From Leptospira ainazelensis (GTDB lineage: Bacteria > Spirochaetota > Leptospiria > Leptospirales > Leptospiraceae), in NCBI RefSeq assembly GCF_016918785.1, contig NZ_JAFFPT010000013.1:1-64000 (forward strand): a DNA stretch of 64,000 nucleotides, given 5' to 3'. Below are positions 13,911-27,473 of the stretch, piece by piece. The notes beneath the pieces are model-generated. The model worked only from the letters and a program-made list of their open reading frames with translations. It searched no databases and was not told the origin of the DNA. The position numbers were made by a program, and so were the translations under genes. The first letter of the stretch is position 1; every line of letters starts with the position of its first letter.

Positions 13911-15194
13911 TCAGCTTAATTTGTCCATCACACAGGAAGCGGTAATATCGCCGGTGACATTGATCGTCGTTCTGCACATATCCAAAAATCGATCCACCCC
14001 GAGGATGATTCCGATTCCTTCCGGCGGAATTCCTAAACCCGCAAGAATGGTGGCTAAGATCACGATTCCAATTCCGGGAGTACTCGGCGTTCCTATGGAA
14101 GCGCCGACGGTCGTAAAGAGTAGAAAGACGAGTTGTGTCGGGCCAAGGACGATCCCATAATACTGAGCTAAGAAGATGGACGCGACCGATTGATACAGTG
14201 CGGTTCCATCCATGTTTACGGTGGCGCCTACTGGAATGATAAATTCCGCGATGTTCTTTTTTACGCCTAAACCTTCGGTTGCTGTCTGAATGGAGACAGG
14301 CATCACGGCGGCGGAGCTCGAAGTAGAAAAAGCGAGTAATTGGAGACTTGCGATTTTTTTGAAAAAATCAATCGGGTTTCTTCTTGCGACTAAAATAAGA
14401 ATGATTGAATACATTATCAGAACGGAAAGCAACCCGAGTAAAACGGTACTCATATACATTCCCAGCGTGAGAAGAAGTTCCACACCGATCGATGAGATCG
14501 CCTTTGCCATAAGACCGAACACTGCAAAAGGAGTAAGACCCATTGCCCAGTTTACGATTTTCATGCTGATTTGAAAGATAGAGTTTAGAATTTCCAAAAT
14601 CGGTTTTGAGAGTTCCTTTGAAACCGAAAGAATCGCGATTCCAATCAGACAGGAAAAGACGATGACGTTTAACATTTCTCCCTGAGTAATAGAGAGGACC
14701 GGATTTTTTGGAAAAAAGGACATCAAAAGTTCGGGATATTTTTCCAAACTTGGAATTGCGACTGGATTCGGAATTTTGGAACTTTGAAGATGATCTAGAT
14801 GAATCGTCGATTTTCCGGGTTCCAACCAGGTCGCTAAAAAAATCCCGATTCCGACGGCTGCAAACGTGGTCAAAACAAAATAAAATACCGTTCTAATTCC
14901 AAGTTTTTTAACATTCTCCAGATTTTCCGCAGAACAAATTCCGAGAATAATAGAAGAGAAAATTAACGGAACCATGATCATCTGCAAAAGGCTGATGAAT
15001 ACAAGTCCGGGAATAACAAGCCACGAAGTAGTAAGTTGAGCAACATCTCTACTTACGAGCGATAAATCGGATCCAAGCAAAGCGCCTGCGAGAATCCCAG
15101 CCGACATTCCTATGAGAATTTTCAGCCAAAGTTTTTCCCTTAAATGCCTGGAAATCTTGGTATTAAGGAAAGTTAGCTTTTCAAAAACGGCCAT
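13911..15194 (-). CDS. Dicarboxylate/amino acid:cation symporter (DAACS)
   Basis: A 427-residue secondary transporter of the GltP/DctA family, which imports glutamate, aspartate or C4-dicarboxylates with H+ or Na+. Diagnostic sites are the serine-rich hairpin STSSSAAVMP, NMDGTALY and the C-terminal NVTGD substrate-binding motif. N-terminal helices (IPGLVFISLLQMIMVPLIF) match the family. Which substrate is used cannot be told from these motifs; the RTTINVTGD arrangement is found in both glutamate and dicarboxylate members. The ATG at 15194 precedes a 140-bp gap to the divergent PP2C receptor gene. Confidence 0.92.
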   Translation of the reverse strand: MAVFEKLTFLNTKISRHLREKLWLKILIGMSAGILAGALLGSDLSLVSRDVAQLTTSWLVIPGLVFISLLQMIMVPLIFSSIILGICSAENLENVKKLGIRTVFYFVLTTFAAVGIGIFLATWLEPGKSTIHLDHLQSSKIPNPVAIPSLEKYPELLMSFFPKNPVLSITQGEMLNVIVFSCLIGIAILSVSKELSKPILEILNSIFQISMKIVNWAMGLTPFAVFGLMAKAISSIGVELLLTLGMYMSTVLLGLLSVLIMYSIILILVARRNPIDFFKKIASLQLLAFSTSSSAAVMPVSIQTATEGLGVKKNIAEFIIPVGATVNMDGTALYQSVASIFLAQYYGIVLGPTQLVFLLFTTVGASIGTPSTPGIGIVILATILAGLGIPPEGIGIILGVDRFLDMCRTTINVTGDITASCVMDKLS

Positions 15195-15334
15195 TAGGGA
15201 AAACTCTTTTGAATCGTTATTTTTTCTATTGATTTTTAGTTTTGGTATGAATTATTGAAACCGTTTTTGCGATATTTGATTAAACCCGTGCTTTTTCGAA
15301 CAAAATATAGAATTAGAAAGACGGACTGGAGATT

Positions 15335-18509
<3,175 letters not shown>

Positions 18510-18517
<8 letters not shown>

Positions 18518-19400
18518 TTTTTTTTTTGTCACTTTAATTCTTATCTCTTTCGATCTATTTTCGGAAAAGAATTCTTGGATCAGAAGAATTCCCCTTTCTA
18601 GAGGGGAGCTGATTCTTGAGATTCGAAATTCTTCCAAAGACAAAGAATGGAACGAGTTTGCGTATCGTAAAACCGTGGATCTGTTTAAGGCTCTGGAGTC
18701 CTATTCCGGAATTTCTTTTCACGAAGCCAGCGCTTCCATATTTGAGGGTCGAAAACCTTCGGAAAAATTCAGGGTTCTTCTCTTTCTGCAAGATCAGGTT
18801 TTTTTAAACGGCACTCGAGTCGGAGGTTTTAATAATATCTCCGGGGATCTAGGACCGGCGAGAGGAATTTTTTTGGAGCCGGATCTCGCTCCACCGGGAT
18901 ATCCTGCGCTCCTCTTTCACGAACTCGGTCATTTCTATTTTTCCGATATCGCATGGTTGAGCGAAGGTCTTGTTTCTTTTTTACCGTTTGTTCTTTATAA
19001 GGAAAAGAAAATCAATCTTTCGAAAGAAGAACTGATCTCGATGGCCGAAGAATGGAATATGGAGGAAGGTTTGCAAGGCGGGAAGGATTTTCCCCTCGAT
19101 CCTGATTTTCGTGAAAAGACGCCGTCGGCGACTCCGACTTTTTACAATAAGGCTCTGAAAGTTCAGTTTATTCTTTATAAGGAATTGGGATCCGCTGGAT
19201 ATCGAGAATTTGTAAAAAAACTGGTTTTCGAAAACTCCCCCAAAACAACGGGAGAAGTAATACTCATCCTCAAATCGATTCGAGATAAGAATTGGGCCAG
19301 TCTCCTTCGCGGTTGGGTTACCGCCGGGCCTTACGAAGTCTACTCTTGGAAAACCTTTCAAAAGGAATCCATTTTTCGAAATTTTCTTTCCTTTCCTTAA
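18510..19400 (+). CDS. Exported gluzincin-like HExxH metallopeptidase
   Basis: A 296-residue protein with a signal peptide (FFFVTLILISFDLFS). The sequence LLFHELGHFYFSDIAWLSEGL (about 131-151) gives HELGH plus a WLSEG about 15 residues later, the HExxH...E arrangement of gluzincin zinc peptidases (M1/M61-like). The remainder is helical and ends GWVTAGPYEVYSW. It starts at GTG 18510, overlapping the PP2C receptor gene by 8 bp, so it is co-translated. Being sandwiched between the two paralogous receptors, it may belong to the same signalling unit, but that is inference from position only. Confidence 0.72.
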
Positions 19401-19583
19401 ATCGAACGTTTGTTTCGAAAAAACGGGCGTCTCAAATAAAACCTCCTTTCCAATTCGAATTCGCTTCTATTTTATCATTGAAAAGAACTTTCCTATCGTT
19501 AGAGTAACGTCTGTTTGGAAAAAAATATAATTCCAAATTGAACGATCGATAGAGATTTTTTAAAAGAAAGGTTTATTGAAATT

Positions 19584-22500
19584 ATGGGTGAAACCGAATC
19601 CATCTGGAACAACGTCCTCCTCAATTATTATTCATTTGGAAGTTTGCTGTCCTTTTTAACTTCCATGCTCATTTCAGGAGTTTTCCTTTTTATCGATAAA
19701 AAAGTATCGAGTACTAAACACTTGGCCTTTGGCGCATTTTTGCTTGGTATATTCCAATTCGGTTATGTATTTGCCGCCGTACTCTATCATCCTTTGGCTG
19801 CATATCATCGATGGATCACGGCAGGTCTGATATTGCCTGCGATTCTCCATATCGGTCAGTTTGTAGCAAGATATCCTGAGAACGATAATCCAAAGTTCAA
19901 TCTGGTTACTACGATCGTCCTTTGGACGGTAGCCGTCGTTTCCGTCGGCTATTTCTGTTTTTCTACTTGGAAGGCTCCGGTTAAATATCACTTCACTGCG
20001 CATCACTGGGACTTCAATGCGGAGAATGTAAGTAGAACGATTGCGATTATCATTTTTACCTATGTCTTTATTAATTTTATCGCGATCCCGATTTGGAGAA
20101 TGACCGTACTCAGAGGAAAGTCGCGTTGGATCATCTTCGGATTTATGTTGTCCTTTCTTGTGGGTGGGACGATTCCGGTGATTGCGAATCTATTGAGCCG
20201 AGACGGTTATATTGAAAGATCGATCTATCTTACTTCGATCGTTCTTCTTTTTATGGCGGCTTTTTTTATCATTCTTATCTTATATTTGAACTTCTCCGTA
20301 GAAAAAACTTCTTTTATGCTCAAGATCGTAGGAATCACATTCGTTACGGTTTTGATTATAATGCAAGCTCTCGTCTATATCTCCAATCAGGATAAAGAAT
20401 CCGAATACGATACTCTGAGTCAGATTCATATGGAACGAGCTCTGGAAGGCGGTGCAATCGAAGATGGGATCTCTTATATGATCAAATGGAATCAGAATAA
20501 AAATTCTTTTGAAAAAACGAAATACGATTCATCTATCCATCCCGACGAGGAACAACTCAGTATCGATTTTAAAAATACGCTTTTATACGAGAGAATTTTC
20601 AATCTCCAGGAAGAAGGCTTTCGGGATTCCTTAATTAAACTCGTTGAAAATTCGCACGAGAATTTCGGAGGATATCGATATTCAATCGTAAATTTTTTGA
20701 AAGAACGTCCCGACTTAGACGGAGCCGCTCTCAAAACCGCTTTAAACAAAGAATTATCGAGACTCGGGCTTTATGTATTTGTTGCGTCGAATAAACTCGA
20801 CAATATTTTTCCCGAAGATTTTTGCGCCAAGGGTAGAACCTATCTTGACGGTGCCAAAGAAGTAAAGATGTTTCGAATCTCTTTGGAGTATCGTTGGAAC
20901 TTTTGTAAATGGGACGGTAAAACCGTAAGCCCCGCCAAGCTAAAGGAGGAGGTTCTCAATTACTTTCGCCCGTTTGTTCCTTCTCTTACGAGATACTATA
21001 GAAAAAAGGACGTCGGCGAGCATAGCAATCATTACATCGGTTTCATAAAGTATGACCCTCAGAGCGATCAGGTCAGCGAAGTCGGATTCTCTTACCGAGT
21101 ATATCGAGAATTTATGCATCCGACCGCATTAAAACAGATCATCGTTTTGGGAGTGGTGATTGTAGTGATCATTCTACTTTTTCCACTTTTTTTTAGGGGA
21201 AGTCTTGTTTCACCTCTAAACGACTTGCTGAGCGGAGTCGAAAAGGTGAACGAAGGAAGTCTTGAAGTCCAGGTTCCGATTCGAGTAAAGGATGAAATCG
21301 GATTTTTAGCCGATTCGTTTAACAATATGGTTACTTCGATTCGAGACGCTAGAAAGGAGCTTGAAGATTATGCTGAGCACCTTGCGCTCAAAGTGCGGGA
21401 AAGGACCGAGGAGCTTTCCGAAAAGATCGATGAATTCCAAAGACTCAAAATTCAACAGGACGGAGATTACTTTTTAACTTCACTCCTTGCAAAACCTCTG
21501 AATTACAACGCCAGTAAGTCGCCGAAAATTTCGACACACTTTCTCCTGAGACAAAAGAAACAATTTGAATTTAAGGGAAAACGCGCCGATTTAGGCGGAG
21601 ATATTTGTGTAACCGGAAATTTGCGTTTGGGTGTTCCCGGCGATTTCAAACGTTATATTTTCGCGATGAACGGGGACGCGATGGGTAAATCCATGCAGGG
21701 CGCCGGAGGTTCTCTTGTAATGGGCGTCGTAATCAATTCCATTCTTGCGCGTTCTGCGGCTAACAATCGAGTTTTGGATACTTCACCGGAACAGTGGCTT
21801 ACCGAGACCTACGAAGAGGTCAACGCCGTCTTCAAATCGTTTAACGGAAGTATGGTGATCTCCGCTACCGTATTTTTAATCGAGGAAGAATCGGGTAAGG
21901 CTTTCTATTTTAACGCGGAACATCCTTTTAGCGTATTGTATCGCGATGAACGAGCGACGTTTCTGGACACAACTTTGAATCTGCGTAAGATTGGATTGGA
22001 ATCGGAATATCCGTTCAAAGTGTTTACTACAACTCTAAGAGAAGGAGATGTTTTGATTCTCGGATCGGACGGCAAAGACGATCTGGATCTTACTCCTGAC
22101 AAGGATACTCGATCGATCAATGAGGATGAGACACTTTTTTTGAAAACCGTGGAAGCCGGGAAAGGTGATATAGATCAAATAGAACATCTGATCTATAAGA
22201 ATGGAGAAATCACGGACGACCTTTCCTTATTAAGAATCGAATATGGAATTAGAACGGACGGAGATACACAAGAATTTTCGAACGATTCCGATAAGCTGGG
22301 TACGACAGCCTTTGAAGACGTTACGGACTGGAGCATATCTTATTCGCACGCGCGGCAATTGTATAAGGACGGAAACACGAAGGAAGCGATAGATGAGCTC
22401 ATGGATCTTTATTCGAAAACTCCCGAGGATTCAAAGGTTATCAAACTCTTGGCGCTTTTGAGCTTTAAGGACAAGGATTACGTCAAAGCCGTAGAGATCT

Positions 22501-22781
22501 TAGGTAAATATTTGGAGTTGGATCCTGAATTGAGCGAATACTGGTACTATCTTTCCGTAGCGAATAAAAAGCTCGGAAGATTCTCGGAAGCAATTACCGC
22601 TTCGGAAAAAGTTGCGTCCAAACAACCGGACAACGCAAATAACCTTGTCAATCTTTCGGACTTGTATCGTTTACAGCATAAATACGGCGAGGCTAAGGAA
22701 TTTGCAGACAAAGCCTTGGTGCTGGATCCGCTAAATGAGAACGCAAAAAAGATTTTAAAGAAGATTGAAAATCATGTCTGA
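19584..22781 (+). CDS. 7TM-HAMP-PP2C (SpoIIE-type) phosphatase with C-terminal TPR, copy 2
   Basis: A 1065-residue paralogue of the gene at 15335 with the same order: membrane receptor region, extracytoplasmic segment, HAMP (SPLNDLLSGVEKVNEGSLEV, about 542), coiled coil, PP2C (DLGGDI about 669, NGDAMGKSMQGAG about 697, GSDGKDD about 827, TDDLSLL about 877) and TPR repeats from about 915. Long identical runs, such as YHPLAAYHRW, YHFTAHHWDFNA and ISNQDKESEYD, show descent from a tandem duplication. The extracytoplasmic region is the most divergent part, as expected if the two copies sense different signals. The 183-bp gap before it could hold its own promoter. A hairpin pair follows the stop. 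Confidence 0.88.
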   Translation: MGETESIWNNVLLNYYSFGSLLSFLTSMLISGVFLFIDKKVSSTKHLAFGAFLLGIFQFGYVFAAVLYHPLAAYHRWITAGLILPAILHIGQFVARYPENDNPKFNLVTTIVLWTVAVVSVGYFCFSTWKAPVKYHFTAHHWDFNAENVSRTIAIIIFTYVFINFIAIPIWRMTVLRGKSRWIIFGFMLSFLVGGTIPVIANLLSRDGYIERSIYLTSIVLLFMAAFFIILILYLNFSVEKTSFMLKIVGITFVTVLIIMQALVYISNQDKESEYDTLSQIHMERALEGGAIEDGISYMIKWNQNKNSFEKTKYDSSIHPDEEQLSIDFKNTLLYERIFNLQEEGFRDSLIKLVENSHENFGGYRYSIVNFLKERPDLDGAALKTALNKELSRLGLYVFVASNKLDNIFPEDFCAKGRTYLDGAKEVKMFRISLEYRWNFCKWDGKTVSPAKLKEEVLNYFRPFVPSLTRYYRKKDVGEHSNHYIGFIKYDPQSDQVSEVGFSYRVYREFMHPTALKQIIVLGVVIVVIILLFPLFFRGSLVSPLNDLLSGVEKVNEGSLEVQVPIRVKDEIGFLADSFNNMVTSIRDARKELEDYAEHLALKVRERTEELSEKIDEFQRLKIQQDGDYFLTSLLAKPLNYNASKSPKISTHFLLRQKKQFEFKGKRADLGGDICVTGNLRLGVPGDFKRYIFAMNGDAMGKSMQGAGGSLVMGVVINSILARSAANNRVLDTSPEQWLTETYEEVNAVFKSFNGSMVISATVFLIEEESGKAFYFNAEHPFSVLYRDERATFLDTTLNLRKIGLESEYPFKVFTTTLREGDVLILGSDGKDDLDLTPDKDTRSINEDETLFLKTVEAGKGDIDQIEHLIYKNGEITDDLSLLRIEYGIRTDGDTQEFSNDSDKLGTTAFEDVTDWSISYSHARQLYKDGNTKEAIDELMDLYSKTPEDSKVIKLLALLSFKDKDYVKAVEILGKYLELDPELSEYWYYLSVANKKLGRFSEAITASEKVASKQPDNANNLVNLSDLYRLQHKYGEAKEFADKALVLDPLNENAKKILKKIENHV

Positions 22782-22800
22782 AAAACGGAAGGGCGAGAAA

Positions 22801-22878
22801 ATCTCTCCTTTTGATCGGAGAGATTGAATTGCAAAAAGGATCTCTGAAACGGTTTCTAAAATTAAGAAACCGTATTTT
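22801..22878. terminator. Two hairpins between convergent genes
   Basis: The first hairpin is ATCTCTCC (22801-22808) pairing with GGAGAGAT (22817-22824). The second is ACGGTTTCT (22849-22857) pairing with AGAAACCGT (22865-22873), followed by ATTTTT. The second has a terminator-like T-run for the receptor gene and A-rich flanks on the other strand, so it may stop both directions. Confidence 0.65.
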
Positions 22879-22883
22879 TGTTC

Positions 22884-23354
<471 letters not shown>

Positions 23355-23431
23355 TCCATTCTCCAAAAAGTGTTTTGAGGTCAAAATTCTGGAGTGATAA
23401 CGGATAAAGTCAACAAAAAAGAATGGGGAAT

Positions 23432-23953
23432 CTATTTCTCGAAATCTTTGTATAACATCGAAGGTTGGATTCCTTGATTGGCCTGATATTTACCCGATGA
23501 ATATTCCGTTATTTGTCCTTCGACTGTGTGATAAAAAATCTGACAAACTTCGACGCCTGGATAAACGATCAACGGTTGGATCACAGAAATTTCAAGGGTC
23601 CAGAATCCTTTAAAACCTACGTCTCCGAATCCTGCGGTGACGTGAACTAACATTCCCAATCGGCCGATCGAGGAACGTCCCTCGAGCATCGGGACTAAGT
23701 TATGAGTCTCCGTAAATTCTAAGGTTCTTCCTAAATACAAAACTCCCGGTTTTAGAAGAAGACCGGTTTCGGGAATGACGATCTTTTCCGCCGGATTCGG
23801 TTTTTTCATATCCAGAGGAAGTTCGGTATAAACCAAAAGTTCCTCGTGAAGTCTGAGATTGTAAGAATTAGGATTGAGAAGTTTTTCAGAATAAGGAGTG
23901 ATAACGATGTCTTTGCCGATTCGTTTTTGAATTTCTTGTCCTGTAAGAATCAT
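23432..23953 (-). CDS. dcd: dCTP deaminase
   Basis: Deaminates dCTP to dUTP (or further to dUMP in bifunctional members) for thymidylate synthesis. The 173-residue trimeric dUTPase-fold protein shows NPNSYNLRL, EGRSSIGRLGMLVHVTAGFGDVGFKGFWTLE (the active-site block with RSS and the catalytic Glu) and the C-terminal YQ-rich tail KYQANQGIQPS. Its ATG follows the enoyl-CoA hydratase stop directly (TAAATG), so the two share a transcript despite unrelated functions. Confidence 0.93.
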   Translation of the reverse strand: MILTGQEIQKRIGKDIVITPYSEKLLNPNSYNLRLHEELLVYTELPLDMKKPNPAEKIVIPETGLLLKPGVLYLGRTLEFTETHNLVPMLEGRSSIGRLGMLVHVTAGFGDVGFKGFWTLEISVIQPLIVYPGVEVCQIFYHTVEGQITEYSSGKYQANQGIQPSMLYKDFEK

Positions 23954-24748
23954 TTATTTTCCTTTAAAAATCGGTTTTCTTTTTTCTTGAAACGCCTTGA
24001 GCGCTTCCACCCGATCCTCTGTCTTTAAGGTTTCGTTATAGTATTTACTTTCGGTTTTGAGGGCCGTTTGTATATCCTGACCATAACCTTCCGTAATTGC
24101 TTTCTTTGCAAGCTGAAGAGCGATGGGAGCAGAATGTGAAGCGATTTCCTCTGCCAACATTTTTGCAGCGGGAAGTGAAGAGTCATGCCAGATAGAATTT
24201 GCGAGTCCGTAATTCAAAGCGGTCTCTGAATCAATTGTCTTTCCCAGAAAAATCATTTCCTTTGCTCTCGCGATTCCGATTCTTCGAGGAAGTCTTTGTG
24301 TTCCTCCTCCACCTGGAATGATACCCAATCGAGTTTCGGTTAATCCGATACGAATATCAGTTTTCAATAGAATGAAGTCGCAACAAAGTGCGAGTTCGAG
24401 TCCGCCTCCGAAAGCGTCGCCATCTAGAGCGGCCACTGTCGGATAAGGAAAGTTCTCAAGTTCTAGAAAACAATTTTTTAACCCATCTAGGAATTGGGTC
24501 ACTTCTTTCGGCGACATGCTGACCCTTTCTTTTAAGTCGGCTCCGGCACAAAAAGAAGGACCGATTCCACCTAAGACAAGAGAGCGAATCGATGGATTCG
24601 CCTTCGCTTTTAGAATCGAGTTATGGAGAGCCGATAAAAGCTCTTTGCTGATTGCGTTTCGTTTTTCCGGTCGATTTAGAAGCAGGACCGCAATTTCGTT
24701 TTCAATAGAGTAGAGGATTGTGGAGGATTCGCTCATTTCAGGCACCAT
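23954..24748 (-). CDS. Enoyl-CoA hydratase/isomerase family protein
   Basis: A 264-residue crotonase-fold enzyme. The oxyanion-hole block SFCAGADLKER (about 66-76), GDAFGGGLELALCCDF with the first catalytic Glu, and ETRLGIIPGGGGTQRLPR with the second Glu are intact, so it should be active. The pattern resembles short-chain enoyl-CoA or methylglutaconyl-CoA hydratases, but the crotonase family cannot be resolved by motif alone. The start may be the ATG at 24748 or the one four codons later; neither has a clear ribosome site. dcd follows immediately. Confidence 0.9.
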   Translation of the reverse strand: MVPEMSESSTILYSIENEIAVLLLNRPEKRNAISKELLSALHNSILKAKANPSIRSLVLGGIGPSFCAGADLKERVSMSPKEVTQFLDGLKNCFLELENFPYPTVAALDGDAFGGGLELALCCDFILLKTDIRIGLTETRLGIIPGGGGTQRLPRRIGIARAKEMIFLGKTIDSETALNYGLANSIWHDSSLPAAKMLAEEIASHSAPIALQLAKKAITEGYGQDIQTALKTESKYYNETLKTEDRVEALKAFQEKRKPIFKGK

Positions 24749-24833
24749 TTTTCAGGCAGAATAATTCTTGCCGAAACCTTTTTGTTCCGATAAACTAGGT
24801 GCCCGTCGTAAAATTTTCAAGCCAAGTAAAGTT

Positions 24834-25553
24834 ATGCTACATAAATCGACAAAAATTCTTTTAATCGTATTCTTGTTCTTTCAATGTAAGGAAAGCGGCT
24901 CGGATACCAATTTATTCGCGGATCTAGGGATTGGAAGTCCTGTGGTCACCACAATCGACCCTCCTGCGGGTTCTCCGCCTCAGTCAACTGACGTTTCCTA
25001 TACCGGGACCCAAATCACGATTACCGGGAGAAATTTTACTCCAAACTCAACGGATACTATTGTGAAGTTCAACGACTTGGTTGGGACGATATTTTCTATT
25101 ACTACGACGGAGATTATCACTACGGTTCCTGCCGGCGCGAAAGCGGGTTTTCTAACCGTTTCAAAAGCTGATGGTTTTTGTGATAACGTTTTTGGAACGG
25201 ACGGGTATAACTGTTCGGCGCGGCGATTTTATGTGGATTGTTACAAAGCTTACGACAATCTTTATGGAGATGAAACCGCGGTAAACTATCCGGATTCTTC
25301 AACCGTTAAATTTACGGCCGATTTTGGAACAAAGGCTTTCCGCTCTAATTTGAGAGAAACGGGAAGTACACTTTTGGTACTCGAATGCGATAACCTGGTC
25401 GCTGTGAAGTATTTCTCGACCAGTTGTGTCGCAACAGATAACGGAACTCTGACAGCTCCGGTTTACAATCCAACGATCAATTTTACGGATAATTACGCAG
25501 TTCAGTACTTTATTACCTCCGCAAAAGGAAGTTGTAAAATCAGCTTTCAATAA
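24834..25553 (+). CDS. IPT/TIG-domain putative lipoprotein
   Basis: A 239-residue exported protein. Starting at the ATG at 24834 gives a lipoprotein signal, ILLIVFLFFQC, with the acceptor Cys near residue 17. A TIG (immunoglobulin-like) domain follows: PVVTTIDPPAGSPPQS...QITITGRNFTPNSTDTIVKFND...IITTVPAGAKAGFLTVSK. A second half with several Cys (DNVFG, YNCSA, VDCYKA, LECDN, TSCVA) has no recognised domain. A longer frame from 24768 lacks a signal at its N-terminus and is rejected. It is probably surface exposed; function unknown. Confidence 0.8.
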   Translation: MLHKSTKILLIVFLFFQCKESGSDTNLFADLGIGSPVVTTIDPPAGSPPQSTDVSYTGTQITITGRNFTPNSTDTIVKFNDLVGTIFSITTTEIITTVPAGAKAGFLTVSKADGFCDNVFGTDGYNCSARRFYVDCYKAYDNLYGDETAVNYPDSSTVKFTADFGTKAFRSNLRETGSTLLVLECDNLVAVKYFSTSCVATDNGTLTAPVYNPTINFTDNYAVQYFITSAKGSCKISFQ

Positions 25554-25606
25554 AAAATGTTTGGTTTTTTTCGGAGATCTGTTAGAGTTCGAATAGGAGT
25601 TGTATC

Positions 25607-25816
<210 letters not shown>

Positions 25817-25843
25817 ACCAGGAGGAAATGGTTCTGATCCTTA

Positions 25844-25886
<43 letters not shown>

Positions 25887-25903
25887 AGTTAGTTAGGAAT
25901 AAA

Positions 25904-26277
<374 letters not shown>

Positions 26278-26308
26278 AATTCCTGTTTAAACTTTTTCGT
26301 CATTATGG

Positions 26309-26344
<36 letters not shown>

Positions 26345-26387
26345 CAGATCTGAATGTGATAGAAATTCAAAGGAAAGCATATTTCAC

Positions 26388-27473
26388 CTATTTTTCAGCG
26401 ATTTCAAAAAAGTGAAATAACCGTGGATTCGGTTTTCCGATCTTCCAAAGAAATGCATCGAGAATATAATGGGTAAATTGCGGTAAAAAGAGCGCCGATG
26501 CCAAAAAAGCGGTCGCAAATTCGGGAAGCTCAACGGAATAAAAGCTCGCGTTTTGAAAGATTTGAAAGTGGTCTTTCCAAATAAAACTGTCCCAAGCCCA
26601 TTCTTCTATAAAAGAGAATAAGAATAAAACTCCTAAAAAACAAATTAGAATCCAGAGCCAGGATTTGGATCTAAAAACTTCCACTTTCATTTCATTCGGA
26701 TTTTGGATCACATAGTAAAAGAGTAAGAAGATATAAGGGACGCCGTGATTGACGACGTTTGTGATCGTGAATGAAAAATCCGAATTAAAGTATACGATTC
26801 CAAAAAACCAAACCAACCAAGTGTTGATTACGAGAAGAATCTTTCCCAACGGAAGGGAGCGGTATTTGAAAAAATAAAAGACGTGAGTTAATAAATACAA
26901 ACACAGCCAAATCTGCTGTAACCAGAGTAGGGCCGTCGCTAAATTTGGGATCGGATATGTCCAAAAGTCGCCGTCCATAAACCAAGAAAATTCCCTTTTT
27001 TGGTCCGTTAAGTGCCAATAAAGAATCGGAATTCCTCCCATCAAATAGATCGTAACTTTATCAAGAAAAAACGGAATTTGAATCGAATCGCTCTTCTTTC
27101 GATAAAGAGCTAAAAATCCGAATTGTTGACGAATAAAATGGAACACCGCGACGTAAGCCATGATTCTCCAAAACCATATCGAACCGAAAGAATAGAGAAA
27201 TACGGACAGCAGAAAACAAACGATAGGAACCGTTATTAAAAGTGTTTTTTTCTCCCGCCATTCTTCCTCGTTAAAATAAGATCGAAAGAGAGTCGAATAA
27301 ACGTGGGCCACGTCGATCAAAAGAACCGTACAAAACCAAGTCCAAGGATTAATTTCAGAAGGAAGAATATTCCATTCTCTTAATATAAATAATAAAAATA
27401 CGGAAAAAATTCCGGGCAAAATGATAAACGACAAGTCCAGAGTCGGATTGAAGATCCAGCCTTTTGATTTCAT
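26388..27473 (-). CDS. Polytopic membrane protein with conserved-looking histidines
   Basis: A 361-residue integral membrane protein with about nine to ten hydrophobic helices. Histidines sit at helix ends in short motifs: LIDVAHVYSTLF, AVFHFIRQQFG, NVVNHGVPY and LPQFTHYILDAFLWK. That distribution is like di-iron or other metal-binding membrane enzymes, but I recognise no specific family. The ATG at 27473 overlaps the stop of the FAD oxidoreductase (ATGA), so the two are one translational unit and may act on the same substrate. Confidence 0.75.
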   Translation of the reverse strand: MKSKGWIFNPTLDLSFIILPGIFSVFLLFILREWNILPSEINPWTWFCTVLLIDVAHVYSTLFRSYFNEEEWREKKTLLITVPIVCFLLSVFLYSFGSIWFWRIMAYVAVFHFIRQQFGFLALYRKKSDSIQIPFFLDKVTIYLMGGIPILYWHLTDQKREFSWFMDGDFWTYPIPNLATALLWLQQIWLCLYLLTHVFYFFKYRSLPLGKILLVINTWLVWFFGIVYFNSDFSFTITNVVNHGVPYIFLLFYYVIQNPNEMKVEVFRSKSWLWILICFLGVLFLFSFIEEWAWDSFIWKDHFQIFQNASFYSVELPEFATAFLASALFLPQFTHYILDAFLWKIGKPNPRLFHFFEIAEK